Assembly (NCBI GenBank): GCA_016721115.1 | Contig: JADKIW010000001.1 | Coordinates: 4,479,501 to 4,543,500 of the forward strand | Source: Candidatus Defluviilinea proxima | GTDB taxonomy: Bacteria; Chloroflexota; Anaerolineae; Anaerolineales; Villigracilaceae | DNA length: 64,000 bases | Direction of reading: 5' to 3' | Shown: positions 1 through 8,652 of the stretch, piece by piece | How the letters are laid out: each line of letters begins with the position of its first letter | How positions within the stretch are numbered: position 1 is the first letter of the stretch | Notes under the pieces: generated by a model | Told to the model about the DNA's origin: nothing | Databases searched by the model: none | What the model saw: only the letters and a program-made list of their open reading frames with translations | Made by a program: the position numbers and the translations under genes

Positions 1-327
1 GGTAAATCCTTCGTCCCACAAACGGATCTCGCTTCGACCGTGAGCGGACTCCTCGTCGAAATACAGGATTCACTCCTCAAGCGCGCCACCGAATACCGTG
101 ACGCCAATATCCGCGAACCCAAAGATTACGAAGACCTCAAAAGAATCGTCGCTGACGGTTGGGCATTTTCCTATTGGTGTGAATCAAAGGAATGTGAAGC
201 CAAGGTCAAAGAAGACACCAAAGCCACCACACGCAACATTCCATTCGATCAACCCGAAGGTGAAGGGACTTGTGTCGTCTGCGGCAAACCTTCCAAGCGC
301 AAAGTGTATTTTGCGAAAGCATATTGA
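1..327 (+). CDS. proS: Prolyl-tRNA synthetase, C-terminal part (gene starts before the window)
   Basis: The reading frame is open from base 1 to the TGA at 325-327, so this is the 3' end of a longer gene. It encodes the C-terminal zinc-binding domain of the archaeal/eukaryotic-type prolyl-tRNA synthetase. Visible are the cysteine pairs CESKEC and CVVCGK that would hold zinc, the stretch KATTRNIP between them, and the terminal tyrosine typical of this class. The enzyme charges tRNA-Pro with proline in the cytoplasm. The catalytic and anticodon domains lie outside the window. The family assignment rests on the C-terminal motif only, but that motif is distinctive. Confidence 0.88.
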   Translation, partial: GKSFVPQTDLASTVSGLLVEIQDSLLKRATEYRDANIREPKDYEDLKRIVADGWAFSYWCESKECEAKVKEDTKATTRNIPFDQPEGEGTCVVCGKPSKRKVYFAKAY

Positions 328-334
328 TGACAAC

Positions 335-362
335 GTAGGGACGGGCAGCTGCCCGTCCCTAC
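335..362. repeat. Perfect 28-bp palindrome after proS
   Basis: Arms GTAGGGACGGGCAG and CTGCCCGTCCCTAC meet with no spacer, 7 bases after the proS stop codon. It could act as a weak terminator, but there is no T-run. It shares its length, GTA/TAC ends and CAGCTG core with a second copy at 38536-38563, so it is better seen as a member of a dispersed palindromic repeat family. Confidence 0.85.
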
Positions 363-371
363 AAATGTATT

Positions 372-1168
372 ATGCCTGCCATAGATCTCGCCCGCCTCAA
401 AAAACAGACAGCCCATCTGGCCGATATCTTCGACCAGCCATCCGAATTTCTGCGTGAACACCGCGAAATATTGGATTACTACGTCAACCGCACACTGCGC
501 AGTCAGGGCGTGGCGCCATCTTCTGTTCTTCCCACGTATCGCACGCCTCCTGTTGTGCTCCGCCAAATTGAAACGGAATTAGGTCCGGTTGCGGCGAAAA
601 AGCCCATCCAAGCTCTTGAACTTGCCGATGCTCTTTGGGATGAAGGCTGGCTCGAAACTCGTTTGCTGGCGGCCTTCCTGCTCGGACGCATCCCCCCACA
701 AGAGGAACGCTTGCTCGCGCGCCTCACAGCTTGGACACAACAAGTCCGCGACCCAAGTGTGCGTGTTGCATTGCTCACCACCAGCCTCACCCGTCTACGC
801 AACGAAACACCAGACCTATTCCTGATCCTTGTCAGAGAATGGCTTCATCCCGCACGCCAACGCTTGTGGTCCAACGGAATTGAAGCGCTCGTCCCCTCAT
901 CAACACACCAGACTTTCACAACCTCCCGCCCATTCTCGATATTGTCGAACCTATTATTAAAGCATCGCCCGCCTCTTTGCAAACTGACCTGCAGGAACTC
1001 ATCACGGCGCTATACAATGCATCTCCGGATGAAACTATATTCTTCCTGACGCAGATCGTGAACAAAACCAAAAGTCCGCTACCAGCGGTATCATTAAGAC
1101 GCATGTTACCGGACTTGCCGGATGAATTGCAAAAAAGCTTGCGCGAAATCTTGCACGCGAAAAAATAA
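372..1168 (+). pseudogene. Helical-repeat (DNA alkylation repeat-like) protein, broken by a 1-base frameshift
   Basis: The first part (from ATG 372, KKQTAHLADIF) is continuous to about base 893. The natural continuation is in the -1 frame: from 890 it reads PLINTPDFHN and runs to the TAA at 1166-1168. The switch falls in a run of four C at 893-896, and one extra C would restore a single protein of about 265 residues. The helical, Leu- and Arg-rich pattern without signal peptide suggests a HEAT/ARM fold like DNA alkylation repeat proteins. That fold is a guess from pattern and no catalytic residues can be assigned. The gene may be intact in the organism, because a missing base in a homopolymer is a common sequencing error. 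Confidence 0.6.
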
Positions 1169-1198
1169 AACTCTTAAGTACACAACAAGGAGCAGATC

Positions 1199-1702
1199 AT
1201 GATACTCAGAGGCATTGCCGGGGCAGTTACACTCTTTCTAGGACGCGAACTCAGTTTTCTTTTCTCAGCCGCCATGGCCGCGCTTCTCGGGATACGGATA
1301 CTTCCGCTTCTTCCCGCCGCCTGGCCTGGTTGGACCGATCTGGCCTTTCTGATCGTTTTAGCGATTCTTGCCGCTGTGCTTACACTGATCAACAAAGAAA
1401 CCAGCTATTACGTCTGCGGATTCATCGTGGGTGGTTTTGCCGCTTGTGAATATTTCGCGCCGGGCGTTCAGACTGTCCCTTTCTTTCCGTTCATTATCGG
1501 TGCCGCTCTCGGGACAGTCATTCTCGGCGTTCTCGGCGAGTGGGCCATGATCATCGTCTCTTGCGCGATCGGTGTCTACCTTCTCTATGGCGTTCTGCCT
1601 TTTTACGGGACGGCAAAGATCCTTGCCAGCGCTGGTATTTTCATCGTTGGCACTTTGGTGCAGGTAACCATCTTCCAATCACAAAAACACGTCGCCAAAT
1701 AA
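1199..1702 (+). CDS. Hypothetical integral membrane protein
   Basis: This is a 167-residue protein with about six hydrophobic segments and very short polar loops, ending in a basic tail (QSQKHVAK). The start is supported by AAGGAGC 7 bases upstream of ATG. Gly-rich helices such as FIVGGF and IIGAALG recall small multi-pass families of the DUF4203/TMEM198 type, but this is only a resemblance. It lies 30 bases after the frameshifted helical-repeat gene and before the FAD oxidoreductase. Function is not recognisable. Confidence 0.7.
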   Translation: MILRGIAGAVTLFLGRELSFLFSAAMAALLGIRILPLLPAAWPGWTDLAFLIVLAILAAVLTLINKETSYYVCGFIVGGFAACEYFAPGVQTVPFFPFIIGAALGTVILGVLGEWAMIIVSCAIGVYLLYGVLPFYGTAKILASAGIFIVGTLVQVTIFQSQKHVAK

Positions 1703-1742
1703 ACATCGCCAACTTTCATTAGCTCATTATTCTGGCGAGGCC

Positions 1743-1761
1743 CATGGAGTAGCGCTCCATG
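1743..1761. repeat. Short hairpin before the FAD oxidoreductase gene
   Basis: The arms CATGGAG and CTCCATG are separated by TAGCG. The hairpin lies just before the ribosome binding site of the next gene. The TGGAG/CTCCA arms resemble those at 28150-28166 and 38351-38375, so it may be a fragment of a small dispersed repeat rather than a regulator. Confidence 0.45.
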
Positions 1762-1779
1762 AATTCCGAGGAGAGATCA

Positions 1780-3066
1780 ATGCATCAAAAAAACTACTGG
1801 TATACCACCACTGCCGCAATGCCTGAGGATAAAAACACGATCACACCACTCCCCCAGAAAGTGGACGTGGCCGTCATCGGTGGTGGGTATACCGGCTTAA
1901 GCGCCGCACGGACGCTGGCACAACAAGGCGTGAATGTCATCGTGCTCGAGGCGGAGTCCATTGGCTGGGGCGCCAGTTCCCGTAACGGAGGTATGACACT
2001 GACCGGCCTGAAACCGTCGATGCATACGGTTATCAAAAAGTATGGGCGTGATCTTGCCAAACAACTCTTTCAATGCTCACTGGATTCAGTCAGCGCTGTT
2101 GAGCAGATCGTCAAAGAGGAAAACATTGATTGTGGTTTTGCACGCACGGGTCATTTGCTTGCGGCGAACAAACCTCAACACTACGAAGCGCTCAAACAGG
2201 AAGTTGAATTCATGGCAAAGGAGTTCAATCACAATGTCAAAGTTGTTCCGCCGAATGAATTGAGAAGCGAGATCGGCTCGGATGTGTATCATGGCGGAAT
2301 GGTGGATGAGGTCAGTGGTGGGTTGAACCCAGCTCAGTATGTTGCGGGCCTTGCAGGTGCGGCAGAAAAGGCCGGGGCGAGGCTCCATGCTTGGGCACGA
2401 GTAACCAAGCTCGGGCGTGGTGAGACGCGGTTTTTCATCCAAACAGAAAGAGGCTCTTTACAGGCAGACTCTGTTTTTATAGGAACATCTGGGTATACGG
2501 GAAGTATCACAAAGAAATTGCAGAAGAAGATCATCCCTGTCGGCTCATTCATCATTGCAACGGAAAAGCTTTCGGATGAATTGGCACATGAACTCAGCCC
2601 AAAGAACCGCATGATCTTTGATTACAAACATTATCTGAACTATTTCAGGCTATGGGATAACCGTATGATCTTTGGCGGACGTGCGGCATTCTTCCCTGAG
2701 ACAGAAAATACGCTTCAGCAAAGCGCTGAAATTTTGCGGCGCGAGATGATACAGGTGTATCCACAGTTAAAGGATGTAAAGGTTGAGTATGTTTGGGGCG
2801 GCACTCTTGATTTCGCCTTTGACATGATGACACATGTAGGCGAAGACAATGGTTTGTATTATGCGCTTGGGTACGCCGGTCACGGTGTTGCGATGGCAAC
2901 CTATTTAGGGAAGACTGTTGCAGAGGCAATGGTCAAGGGAAATATCAAAGAGCACCCATTCGCACAATTCGACTTTCCCGGTGCGCCGTTGGGATTATAT
3001 GGTGGCAGTCCGTGGTTCCTGCCATTTGCAGGAGCATGGCATAAAATTCTGGACTGGGTCGAATAA
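1780..3066 (+). CDS. FAD-dependent oxidoreductase (DAO / gamma-glutamylputrescine oxidase-like)
   Basis: This 428-residue flavoprotein probably oxidises an amine or amino acid to an imine with release of H2O2. Near residue 35 it has the Rossmann motif VAVIGGGYTGLSAA, followed by VLEAESIGWGASSRNGG, the usual FAD-contacting segment of the DAO family. Near the C-terminus it has YALGYAGHGVAMA, the second FAD loop. I chose ATG 1780 because GAGGAGA lies 5 bases upstream. The in-frame ATG at 1759 sits inside a hairpin and lacks a ribosome site. The substrate cannot be read from sequence; PuuB-like enzymes are the nearest pattern. A small hypothetical gene follows after 3 bases, so the two are probably co-transcribed. 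Confidence 0.85.
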   Translation: MHQKNYWYTTTAAMPEDKNTITPLPQKVDVAVIGGGYTGLSAARTLAQQGVNVIVLEAESIGWGASSRNGGMTLTGLKPSMHTVIKKYGRDLAKQLFQCSLDSVSAVEQIVKEENIDCGFARTGHLLAANKPQHYEALKQEVEFMAKEFNHNVKVVPPNELRSEIGSDVYHGGMVDEVSGGLNPAQYVAGLAGAAEKAGARLHAWARVTKLGRGETRFFIQTERGSLQADSVFIGTSGYTGSITKKLQKKIIPVGSFIIATEKLSDELAHELSPKNRMIFDYKHYLNYFRLWDNRMIFGGRAAFFPETENTLQQSAEILRREMIQVYPQLKDVKVEYVWGGTLDFAFDMMTHVGEDNGLYYALGYAGHGVAMATYLGKTVAEAMVKGNIKEHPFAQFDFPGAPLGLYGGSPWFLPFAGAWHKILDWVE

Positions 3067-3069
3067 AGT

Positions 3070-3444
3070 ATGGGCATAAAGCATCCGCTGAGCGATGAGA
3101 CGTTTTCATTGGCACTATCGGATGTTGTGTGGCAATTTCATGTGTACGGCAAAAATGGCGGCGAGCCAAAGAAAGCCATCAAGGCTTTGACAAAGAGAGC
3201 GCCAGGGTATTCTCCTGATATCTACAAGGAGATGTTCGACTTAAGCTTGAATGTTCTAGTTGCAACTATCGAAGCGGTAGAGAAGGCGCCCAAATCACCC
3301 AAGCCCGGGCAAGAGTTTGCTGAGTTTGCAGATGTGGACATGGAATACGTCATGAGTCAACTCCATGCCCAATTCCCCGGCCAGACAGATACCCTCTTGA
3401 AATCCTATGTGGGCATGACCATCAATTGGTTTTATATGAGGTAA
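3070..3444 (+). CDS. Hypothetical small cytoplasmic protein
   Basis: It encodes 124 residues without signal peptide or membrane segment, and it starts 3 bases after the FAD oxidoreductase stop, which implies translational coupling. The N-terminal half is basic with alternating hydrophobic residues and the C-terminal half is acidic (EFAEFADVDMEYV). I do not recognise a family. The tight spacing suggests a role linked to the oxidoreductase, but nothing in the sequence proves it. Confidence 0.6.
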   Translation: MGIKHPLSDETFSLALSDVVWQFHVYGKNGGEPKKAIKALTKRAPGYSPDIYKEMFDLSLNVLVATIEAVEKAPKSPKPGQEFAEFADVDMEYVMSQLHAQFPGQTDTLLKSYVGMTINWFYMR

Positions 3445-3462
3445 GTTCAAAGTCAAAATAAT

Positions 3463-3491
3463 TTGAGTATTTGAGTAAAATATCCTATAAT
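3463..3491 (+). promoter_or_regulatory. Sigma-70-type promoter for the next membrane protein gene
   Basis: TTGAGT at 3463-3468 and TATAAT at 3486-3491 are separated by 17 bases. The gene starts at 3520 behind AAAGGAGAA, giving a leader of roughly 20 bases. Confidence 0.6.
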
Positions 3492-3519
3492 TCGACCTGC
3501 CAAAGGAGAATTAGCCAGC

Positions 3520-3993
3520 ATGGACATCAGCACATTCTATGCAGTGACATCTGCCACTTGTTTCGGGTTGGTTGGGTTGTGGTGGTCGGTGGTGAAAGAT
3601 AAACCTCAATGGTTCGCGGACGAAGCGAGAAAACGCATGGCGGGAGGCGTATACGCTTCGTTTTTGATTCCTGGCATTATGAGCCTTGCCGCACAGATCG
3701 GGGTGGATAATTCTTTCATCTGGCGTGCGGTCTTCGTCATCGCATCAGGGGCGGGGCTTTCCTATTCCGGTAAATTGATCAAACTAACCCGTGAGTTAAA
3801 CCCAAACGGAGCCTTCAGCCGTAACAGTTGGGCTGTACCGGTTCTGTATGGCCTGATCTTGTTCTTTGCACTCTTTACGGGATTCGCAAGTATTTTTGGC
3901 TTACAAGCACTTCAATTGGAAGCTCTTATTCTCTGCGGCTTGATCTTGTGTTCTCATGCACTGGCATGGGAATTTATGACCGCTTCTACATAA
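3520..3993 (+). CDS. Hypothetical four-helix membrane protein
   Basis: It is 157 residues with about four predicted transmembrane helices and a short cytoplasmic loop (KLIKLTRELNPNG). The start ATG follows AAAGGAGAATTAGCCAGC, and a promoter lies at 3463-3491. No family is recognised. The gene stands alone between the oxidoreductase pair and acetyl-CoA synthetase. Confidence 0.7.
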   Translation: MDISTFYAVTSATCFGLVGLWWSVVKDKPQWFADEARKRMAGGVYASFLIPGIMSLAAQIGVDNSFIWRAVFVIASGAGLSYSGKLIKLTRELNPNGAFSRNSWAVPVLYGLILFFALFTGFASIFGLQALQLEALILCGLILCSHALAWEFMTAST

Positions 3994-4072
3994 ACTCTGC
4001 CAGCGGTATCGCTACGGCGATATTGCGATGCTGTACAACTCCAAAATATAAAATCAACCAGAGGAGAGTAAC

Positions 4073-5971
4073 ATGATGGCAAAAAAGGAAATGGAAGGCG
4101 AAGTCTATTATCCGTCAGAGCAGGTTGTGTCGCAAGCCAATGCCAAAGATTGGGACACCATGGCTGAGCAAGCCTTGAAGAATCCGCAGGCATTCTGGGC
4201 GGCAGAGGCGGACGAGCTGGAATGGTATAAAAAGTGGGACCAAGTACTGGACGACTCGAACAAACCGTTCTTCAAGTGGTTCGTTGGCGCCAAGACCAAC
4301 ATTGTTCACAACGCCATCGATCGGCATCTGAAAACCTATCGAAAAAATAAACTGGCTTTGATCTGGGAAAGCGAAGATGGAAAAGATCATCGCACGTTCT
4401 CGTATTTTGCAATGAACCGCGAAGTCAGCCGCATGGCGAACATCATCAAAGCCATGGGCGTCGTCAAAGGTGACCGCGTCACCATCTACATGGGACGTAT
4501 CCCTGAGATCGTGTTCGCGATGCTGGCTTGTGCGAAGATCGGTGCCATTCACTCTGTAGTGTTCGGCGGTTTCTCCGTGGATGCATTGCAGGGACGCATT
4601 GACGATAGCCAATCCAAACTTGTCATCACCATGGATAGAAGCTTCAACAATGGCAAAGTCGTTGAGCTCAAAAAGACCGTGGACGAATCACTCAAGCATT
4701 GTCCCACTGTGGAAAATGTGATCGTCGTCAAACGTGTGGACGAAAATGTCCCCATGGAGGCCGGACGCGATCACTGGTATCACGATCTATGTGCGCTCCC
4801 CATCGCCAACGGTAAATGCGCCACCGAAGTGATGGACGCGGAAGATCCGCTCTACATTCTTTACACATCGGGTTCCACCGGCAAACCCAAAGCCATCCTA
4901 CACACACACGGCGGTTACATGGTCGGCACATACACAACATTGAAGTATGTCTTCGACCTCAAAGATGATGATCGCTGGTGGTGTGCGGCAGACCCCGGCT
5001 GGGTAACGGGACATTCCTACATTGTCTACGGTCCCTTGCTGAACGGTGCGACATCCTTCATGTTCGAGGGCGGGCCTACCTACCCATACCCGAACCGCTG
5101 GTGGCAATGTATCGAACGTTATGGGATCACAGTCCTCTATACCGCCCCCACCGCCATCCGTGGACTCATGCGTTTTGGCGAAGCCTGGCCGAACAAACAC
5201 GATCTTTCTTCCTTACGCCTGCTCGGCTCCGTGGGAGAACCGATCAACCCCGAAGCATGGAAATGGTATCACCGCGTCATCGGTAAAGAGAAATGCCCGA
5301 TCATGGATACCTGGTGGCAGACCGAGACCGGCATGTTCATGATCACGCCGACACCCACCGTCCCGCTCAAACCTGGCTCGGGCACGCGTCCATTCTTTGG
5401 ACAGGAAGCTGAGATCGTGGACGAACACGGAAACCCCGTCCCAGATGGTTCCGAGGGATATCTCGTCTTGAAGAATCCCTGGCCTGCCATGTTGCGGACG
5501 ATCTATGGAGACCCGGATCGCTACGTAACCCAATACTGGTCCAAGAACCCGGGCAAATACACCACTGGAGATTCTGCCAAACGCGACAAAGACGGCTACT
5601 TCTGGATCATCGGCCGCGTGGATGACGTCATCAAGGTCAGTGGACACAGGCTTGGGACGGCTGAAGTTGAGTCGGCGCTGGTCAGCCATCCCGCAGTGGC
5701 TGAAGCGGCGGCCATCGGCCTACCTCATGAACTCAAAGGGCAAGGCATCCACTGCTTTGTTTTGTTACGCACCGGCTTCACCGCATCCGCTGATCTGGCA
5801 GAGGAACTCCGTCAGCACGTAGCAACGCACATGGGAGCGATTGCCCGCCCCGAAGATGTGAAGATCATCGACAAACTCCCCAAGACGCGCTCCGGCAAGA
5901 TCATGCGCCGTGTGTTGAAGGCAAGGGCACAAGGCCTGCCTGAGGGCGATGTCAGTACGCTGGACGAATAG
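4073..5971 (+). CDS. acsA: Acetyl-CoA synthetase (AMP-forming)
   Basis: The enzyme activates acetate to acetyl-CoA through acetyl-AMP. The 632 residues match the usual length of about 650. The ATP-binding loop YTSGSTGKPKAILHTHGG lies near residue 265, followed by WWCAADPGWVTGHSYIVYGP and DTWWQTETGM, both characteristic of acetate-specific members. The C-terminal domain has GRVDDVIKVSGHRLGTAEVE and the regulatory lysine motif KTRSGKIMRR. That lysine is acetylated in studied homologues, which switches the enzyme off. The start has two adjacent ATG codons behind GAGGAGAGTAAC. The gene is monocistronic and ends in a strong terminator. It probably feeds acetate from fermentation or scavenging into central metabolism. 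Confidence 0.97.
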   Translation: MMAKKEMEGEVYYPSEQVVSQANAKDWDTMAEQALKNPQAFWAAEADELEWYKKWDQVLDDSNKPFFKWFVGAKTNIVHNAIDRHLKTYRKNKLALIWESEDGKDHRTFSYFAMNREVSRMANIIKAMGVVKGDRVTIYMGRIPEIVFAMLACAKIGAIHSVVFGGFSVDALQGRIDDSQSKLVITMDRSFNNGKVVELKKTVDESLKHCPTVENVIVVKRVDENVPMEAGRDHWYHDLCALPIANGKCATEVMDAEDPLYILYTSGSTGKPKAILHTHGGYMVGTYTTLKYVFDLKDDDRWWCAADPGWVTGHSYIVYGPLLNGATSFMFEGGPTYPYPNRWWQCIERYGITVLYTAPTAIRGLMRFGEAWPNKHDLSSLRLLGSVGEPINPEAWKWYHRVIGKEKCPIMDTWWQTETGMFMITPTPTVPLKPGSGTRPFFGQEAEIVDEHGNPVPDGSEGYLVLKNPWPAMLRTIYGDPDRYVTQYWSKNPGKYTTGDSAKRDKDGYFWIIGRVDDVIKVSGHRLGTAEVESALVSHPAVAEAAAIGLPHELKGQGIHCFVLLRTGFTASADLAEELRQHVATHMGAIARPEDVKIIDKLPKTRSGKIMRRVLKARAQGLPEGDVSTLDE

Positions 5972-5978
5972 TGAGCCA

Positions 5979-6015
5979 AAAACTTCCGAAGCCTTGAAGA
6001 CTTCGGAAGTTTTTT
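5979..6015 (+). terminator. Rho-independent terminator after acsA
   Basis: The 13-bp stem AAAACTTCCGAAG / CTTCGGAAGTTTT has a 9-base loop and is followed by T residues. The right arm overlaps the region upstream of the next gene's -10 box. Confidence 0.9.
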
Positions 6016-6022
6016 CATATTG

Positions 6023-6028
6023 TATAAT
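6023..6028 (+). promoter_or_regulatory. -10 box of a leaderless promoter
   Basis: TATAAT ends 6 bases before the ATG at 6035. Transcription would begin at or next to the start codon. No ribosome binding site is present. The same spacing recurs at several other genes in the window. Confidence 0.6.
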
Positions 6029-6034
6029 CACCCT

Positions 6035-6865
6035 ATGGCAACGAAAAAAGATCAAGAATACGAAGCACAGGTTTTGCAATGGCAGGCTGAGAAATATGCA
6101 TCGCGCAAAAGCGAGAACGGCTGGGTGGCACTGGTAGGTTTGTACTGGCTGAACGAAGGCAGGAATCTGGTCGGTTCGAACCCGATGTGTGAAGTGATTT
6201 TGCCGGAGCGTGCCCCCACGTTCGTTGGGATCGTTGAACTCAAAGGAAAAACTGTCCGACTGACGGTGGCAGAAGGAGTTCAATTGAAGATCAATGGCCG
6301 ATTGGTGCAGAAAGCAATCCTAAAGTCCAGCCAGGAGGCGAAGCCCAGCTTTATCACATGGAACGAGACTCTGCGAATGGTCGTCCATGAACACGCGGGC
6401 AAGTACGCCATCCGCATTTGGGATAATGAACGACCGGAACGCTTCTCCCTGCGACCTTCAAGCTGGTTCCCGGTCAATAAGCATTTTCGCATCCCCGCGC
6501 GGTATACGCGTTATAAAAAACCGCTGATTACAAACTCCCCAGATGCCGACGGAACGATGGTCGAAGATCGCATTGATGGATACGTCACGTTTCGGTTCGA
6601 GGGCAAAACTTATAAATTGGACGCCACCGAAATGGAAGACCGCTCGCTGTTTATCAAGTTCCGCGACCTGACAAGTAAAAAAGAAACTTACCCACCAAGC
6701 CGCTATTATTACACCGAGCCCGTCAAAAGCGGAAAGGTGACGGTTGACTTCAATTACTCATACAGCCCACCGTGTGCCTTTACAGCGTATGCAACCTGCA
6801 CCTTTGCGCCACCGCAAAATGATCTTCCGTTCCGCGTGGAGGCGGGAGAGATCTACCGTGGTTGA
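6035..6865 (+). CDS. DUF1684 family protein (first of two paralogues)
   Basis: It encodes 276 residues without signal peptide. The DUF1684 signature is clear: an N-terminal NGWVALVGLYWLNEG segment, a middle SWFPVNKHFRIPARYTRY segment, and the C-terminal DFNYSYSPPCAFTAYATC followed by RVEAGEIYRG. The biochemical function of this family is not established; members are cytoplasmic and beta-rich. The start is set by TATAAT 6 bases upstream and the natural family N-terminus, and an upstream in-frame ATG at 6020 would precede the -10 box. The next gene is a clear paralogue, so the pair arose by duplication, but each has its own leaderless promoter. Confidence 0.85.
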   Translation: MATKKDQEYEAQVLQWQAEKYASRKSENGWVALVGLYWLNEGRNLVGSNPMCEVILPERAPTFVGIVELKGKTVRLTVAEGVQLKINGRLVQKAILKSSQEAKPSFITWNETLRMVVHEHAGKYAIRIWDNERPERFSLRPSSWFPVNKHFRIPARYTRYKKPLITNSPDADGTMVEDRIDGYVTFRFEGKTYKLDATEMEDRSLFIKFRDLTSKKETYPPSRYYYTEPVKSGKVTVDFNYSYSPPCAFTAYATCTFAPPQNDLPFRVEAGEIYRG

Positions 6866-6920
6866 CATACGGCACATATTTTATACAAAACTGCAAGTCT
6901 GGAATCAATATTCGTAAAGG

Positions 6921-6926
6921 TATAAT
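6921..6926 (+). promoter_or_regulatory. -10 box of a leaderless promoter
   Basis: TATAAT lies exactly 6 bases before the ATG at 6933, the same geometry as for the first DUF1684 gene. No Shine-Dalgarno sequence is visible. Confidence 0.6.
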
Positions 6927-6932
6927 AAAAAC

Positions 6933-7760
6933 ATGGCAAACGAAGAGTATGTCAGAAGTGTTCTGAATTGGCGGCAGGAAGTGGACACCAATCTACGCCG
7001 CGAAAACGGTTGGTTATCGCTGGCTGGTTTGTTCTGGCTTCGCAAGGGTGAAAATATCATTGGCTCTGATCCTGATTGCGATATTCTTCTGCCCGCACGC
7101 GCCCCAAAAAGGCTCGGCACTTTTGAATTCGATGGTAACCATGTAAAGTTGAATGTTGAATTAGACACACCAGTTGAAGTAAACGGTACATCTGTAAAGT
7201 CCTCATTGCTAGATACAGACGAAGATGATGTTCCCAGCTTTATCACATTCAATGACATGCGCATGGTGGTAGTGCGCCGCTCCAAAGGGATCGGCATTCG
7301 CTTGTGGGATAACACAAGAGAGGCACGCCGCACGTTTCCACCCCGTGTTTGGTATCCCGTCAACGAGGCATTTCGAGTCCCTGCAACGTATACGCGCTAC
7401 GAAACGCCCAGAGTCGTCAAGATGCCCGATATCCTTGGCGCCATTCTTGATGAAAAGATGGAAGGGTATGTCACTTTTGAACTGAACGGAAAATCTTATG
7501 AGCTGGTCGTGAGCGAATTATCTGACCATCGTCTCTTCGTCCAATTTATGGATGAAACCAACGGCAACCCCACTTACCCATCTGGCCGCTATCACTACAC
7601 TGATGCACACGAAAACGGCAAATTATTCTTGGACTTCAACAAGGCATACAGTCCGCCTTGCGCGTTCACTGACTACGCCACCTGTTCCTTCCCGCCGCAG
7701 GAAAACCACTTACATGTACGGATCGAAGCGGGAGAGAAATTCCCTGAGCACAACCATTAG
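6933..7760 (+). CDS. DUF1684 family protein (second of two paralogues)
   Basis: This 275-residue protein aligns along its whole length with the preceding gene: ENGWLSLAGLFWLRKGE, VWYPVNEAFRVPATYTRY, and NKAYSPPCAFTDYATCSF with RIEAGEKFPE at the end. Both copies keep the conserved Pro-Pro-Cys-Ala-Phe segment, so both are probably functional. No enzymatic role is known for the family. A strong bidirectional terminator follows directly, separating it from the convergent ECF transporter genes. Confidence 0.85.
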   Translation: MANEEYVRSVLNWRQEVDTNLRRENGWLSLAGLFWLRKGENIIGSDPDCDILLPARAPKRLGTFEFDGNHVKLNVELDTPVEVNGTSVKSSLLDTDEDDVPSFITFNDMRMVVVRRSKGIGIRLWDNTREARRTFPPRVWYPVNEAFRVPATYTRYETPRVVKMPDILGAILDEKMEGYVTFELNGKSYELVVSELSDHRLFVQFMDETNGNPTYPSGRYHYTDAHENGKLFLDFNKAYSPPCAFTDYATCSFPPQENHLHVRIEAGEKFPEHNH

Positions 7761-7771
7761 GTTCTAAAAGC

Positions 7772-7801
7772 AAAAAACGACGCGGCATGCGTCGTTTTTG
7801 C
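7772..7801. terminator. Bidirectional terminator between convergent genes
   Basis: The stem AACGACGC / GCGTCGTT is flanked by A and T runs that extend it (GCAAAA on the left, TTTTGC on the right). It serves the DUF1684 gene on the plus strand and ecfT on the minus strand. Confidence 0.9.
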
Positions 7802-7812
7802 TTCAACAGCTA

Positions 7813-8652
7813 CTAGATAAATGGGTTATAAAAACGGCTGTGGTTGATAAACACAGATACAGAAATCGTGAATATAAAAATCAAGGCTGAGATCGCTAAT
7901 GCTGTGTAATCTAAACCCGTGAAATTTCTGGATGTATACCAGGTACGGGTTTTGCTTTTGGCAAAGCCGCGCAGATCCATGGCATTGCTAATTAGTTCAA
8001 TACTATCAAGCGAAGAGAAGATCAGCGGAATAACGATCAGCAGGGAGTTCTTGAATCGATCAGTAAATTTTGCCTTGTTCGAAAGTTCCAATCCACGCGC
8101 CTGTTGTGCCTGACTAATATCATGGTAATCACGCTGTACATCGGGAAAATAACGTAATGTCAAAGCCACAGCGAAAGCGGCCTTGTAATTTACGCCGATC
8201 CTGTTCAAAGATGAAGCAAACTCACTGGGATTGGTTGTAAGCAAGAAGATAATTCCAAAAGGGATGACTGAAAAATATTTAAAAAACTTGGTAACCTGAT
8301 AAAAAACCTGCTCCCACGTCAACTTGTATTCGCCGTACAAATTGGCAATGTCATGCCGTGTGCCATAAATTTTCACGCCTTCTTCAGGGGAAAATAAGAA
8401 AGTAATCACTGCATTGGTGAGCACAAAGATGAGCACGTAAATAATCATCAAGCGGATCTGTGAATATTTGATCTGCGAAAGTCTCAAAACAGCAACAGAA
8501 AAGACCATGACCGCGAGAATGACACGAATGTCATATGAAAACATAACAGCAAAGGTTAGCAACAAAAAGCAGATCAATTTTGTTAAACCAGACAACCTGT
8601 GGACAGGCGTATTCAAAGTATTATACGAAAAGAGTTTTATTTTCGTATTCAT
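7813..8652 (-). CDS. ecfT: ECF transporter transmembrane component EcfT
   Basis: EcfT is the shared membrane scaffold of energy-coupling-factor importers and transmits ATPase movement to the S component. The 279 residues hold about six membrane helices. The two coupling-helix signatures are visible: QARGLEL and LRGFAK, the conserved Ala-Arg-Gly type motifs that dock on the ATPases. The start overlaps the end of the ATPase gene by 4 bases (ATGA), so translation is coupled. It is the last gene of the operon S - A - T, and a terminator follows. Confidence 0.9.
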   Translation of the reverse strand: MNTKIKLFSYNTLNTPVHRLSGLTKLICFLLLTFAVMFSYDIRVILAVMVFSVAVLRLSQIKYSQIRLMIIYVLIFVLTNAVITFLFSPEEGVKIYGTRHDIANLYGEYKLTWEQVFYQVTKFFKYFSVIPFGIIFLLTTNPSEFASSLNRIGVNYKAAFAVALTLRYFPDVQRDYHDISQAQQARGLELSNKAKFTDRFKNSLLIVIPLIFSSLDSIELISNAMDLRGFAKSKTRTWYTSRNFTGLDYTALAISALIFIFTISVSVFINHSRFYNPFI

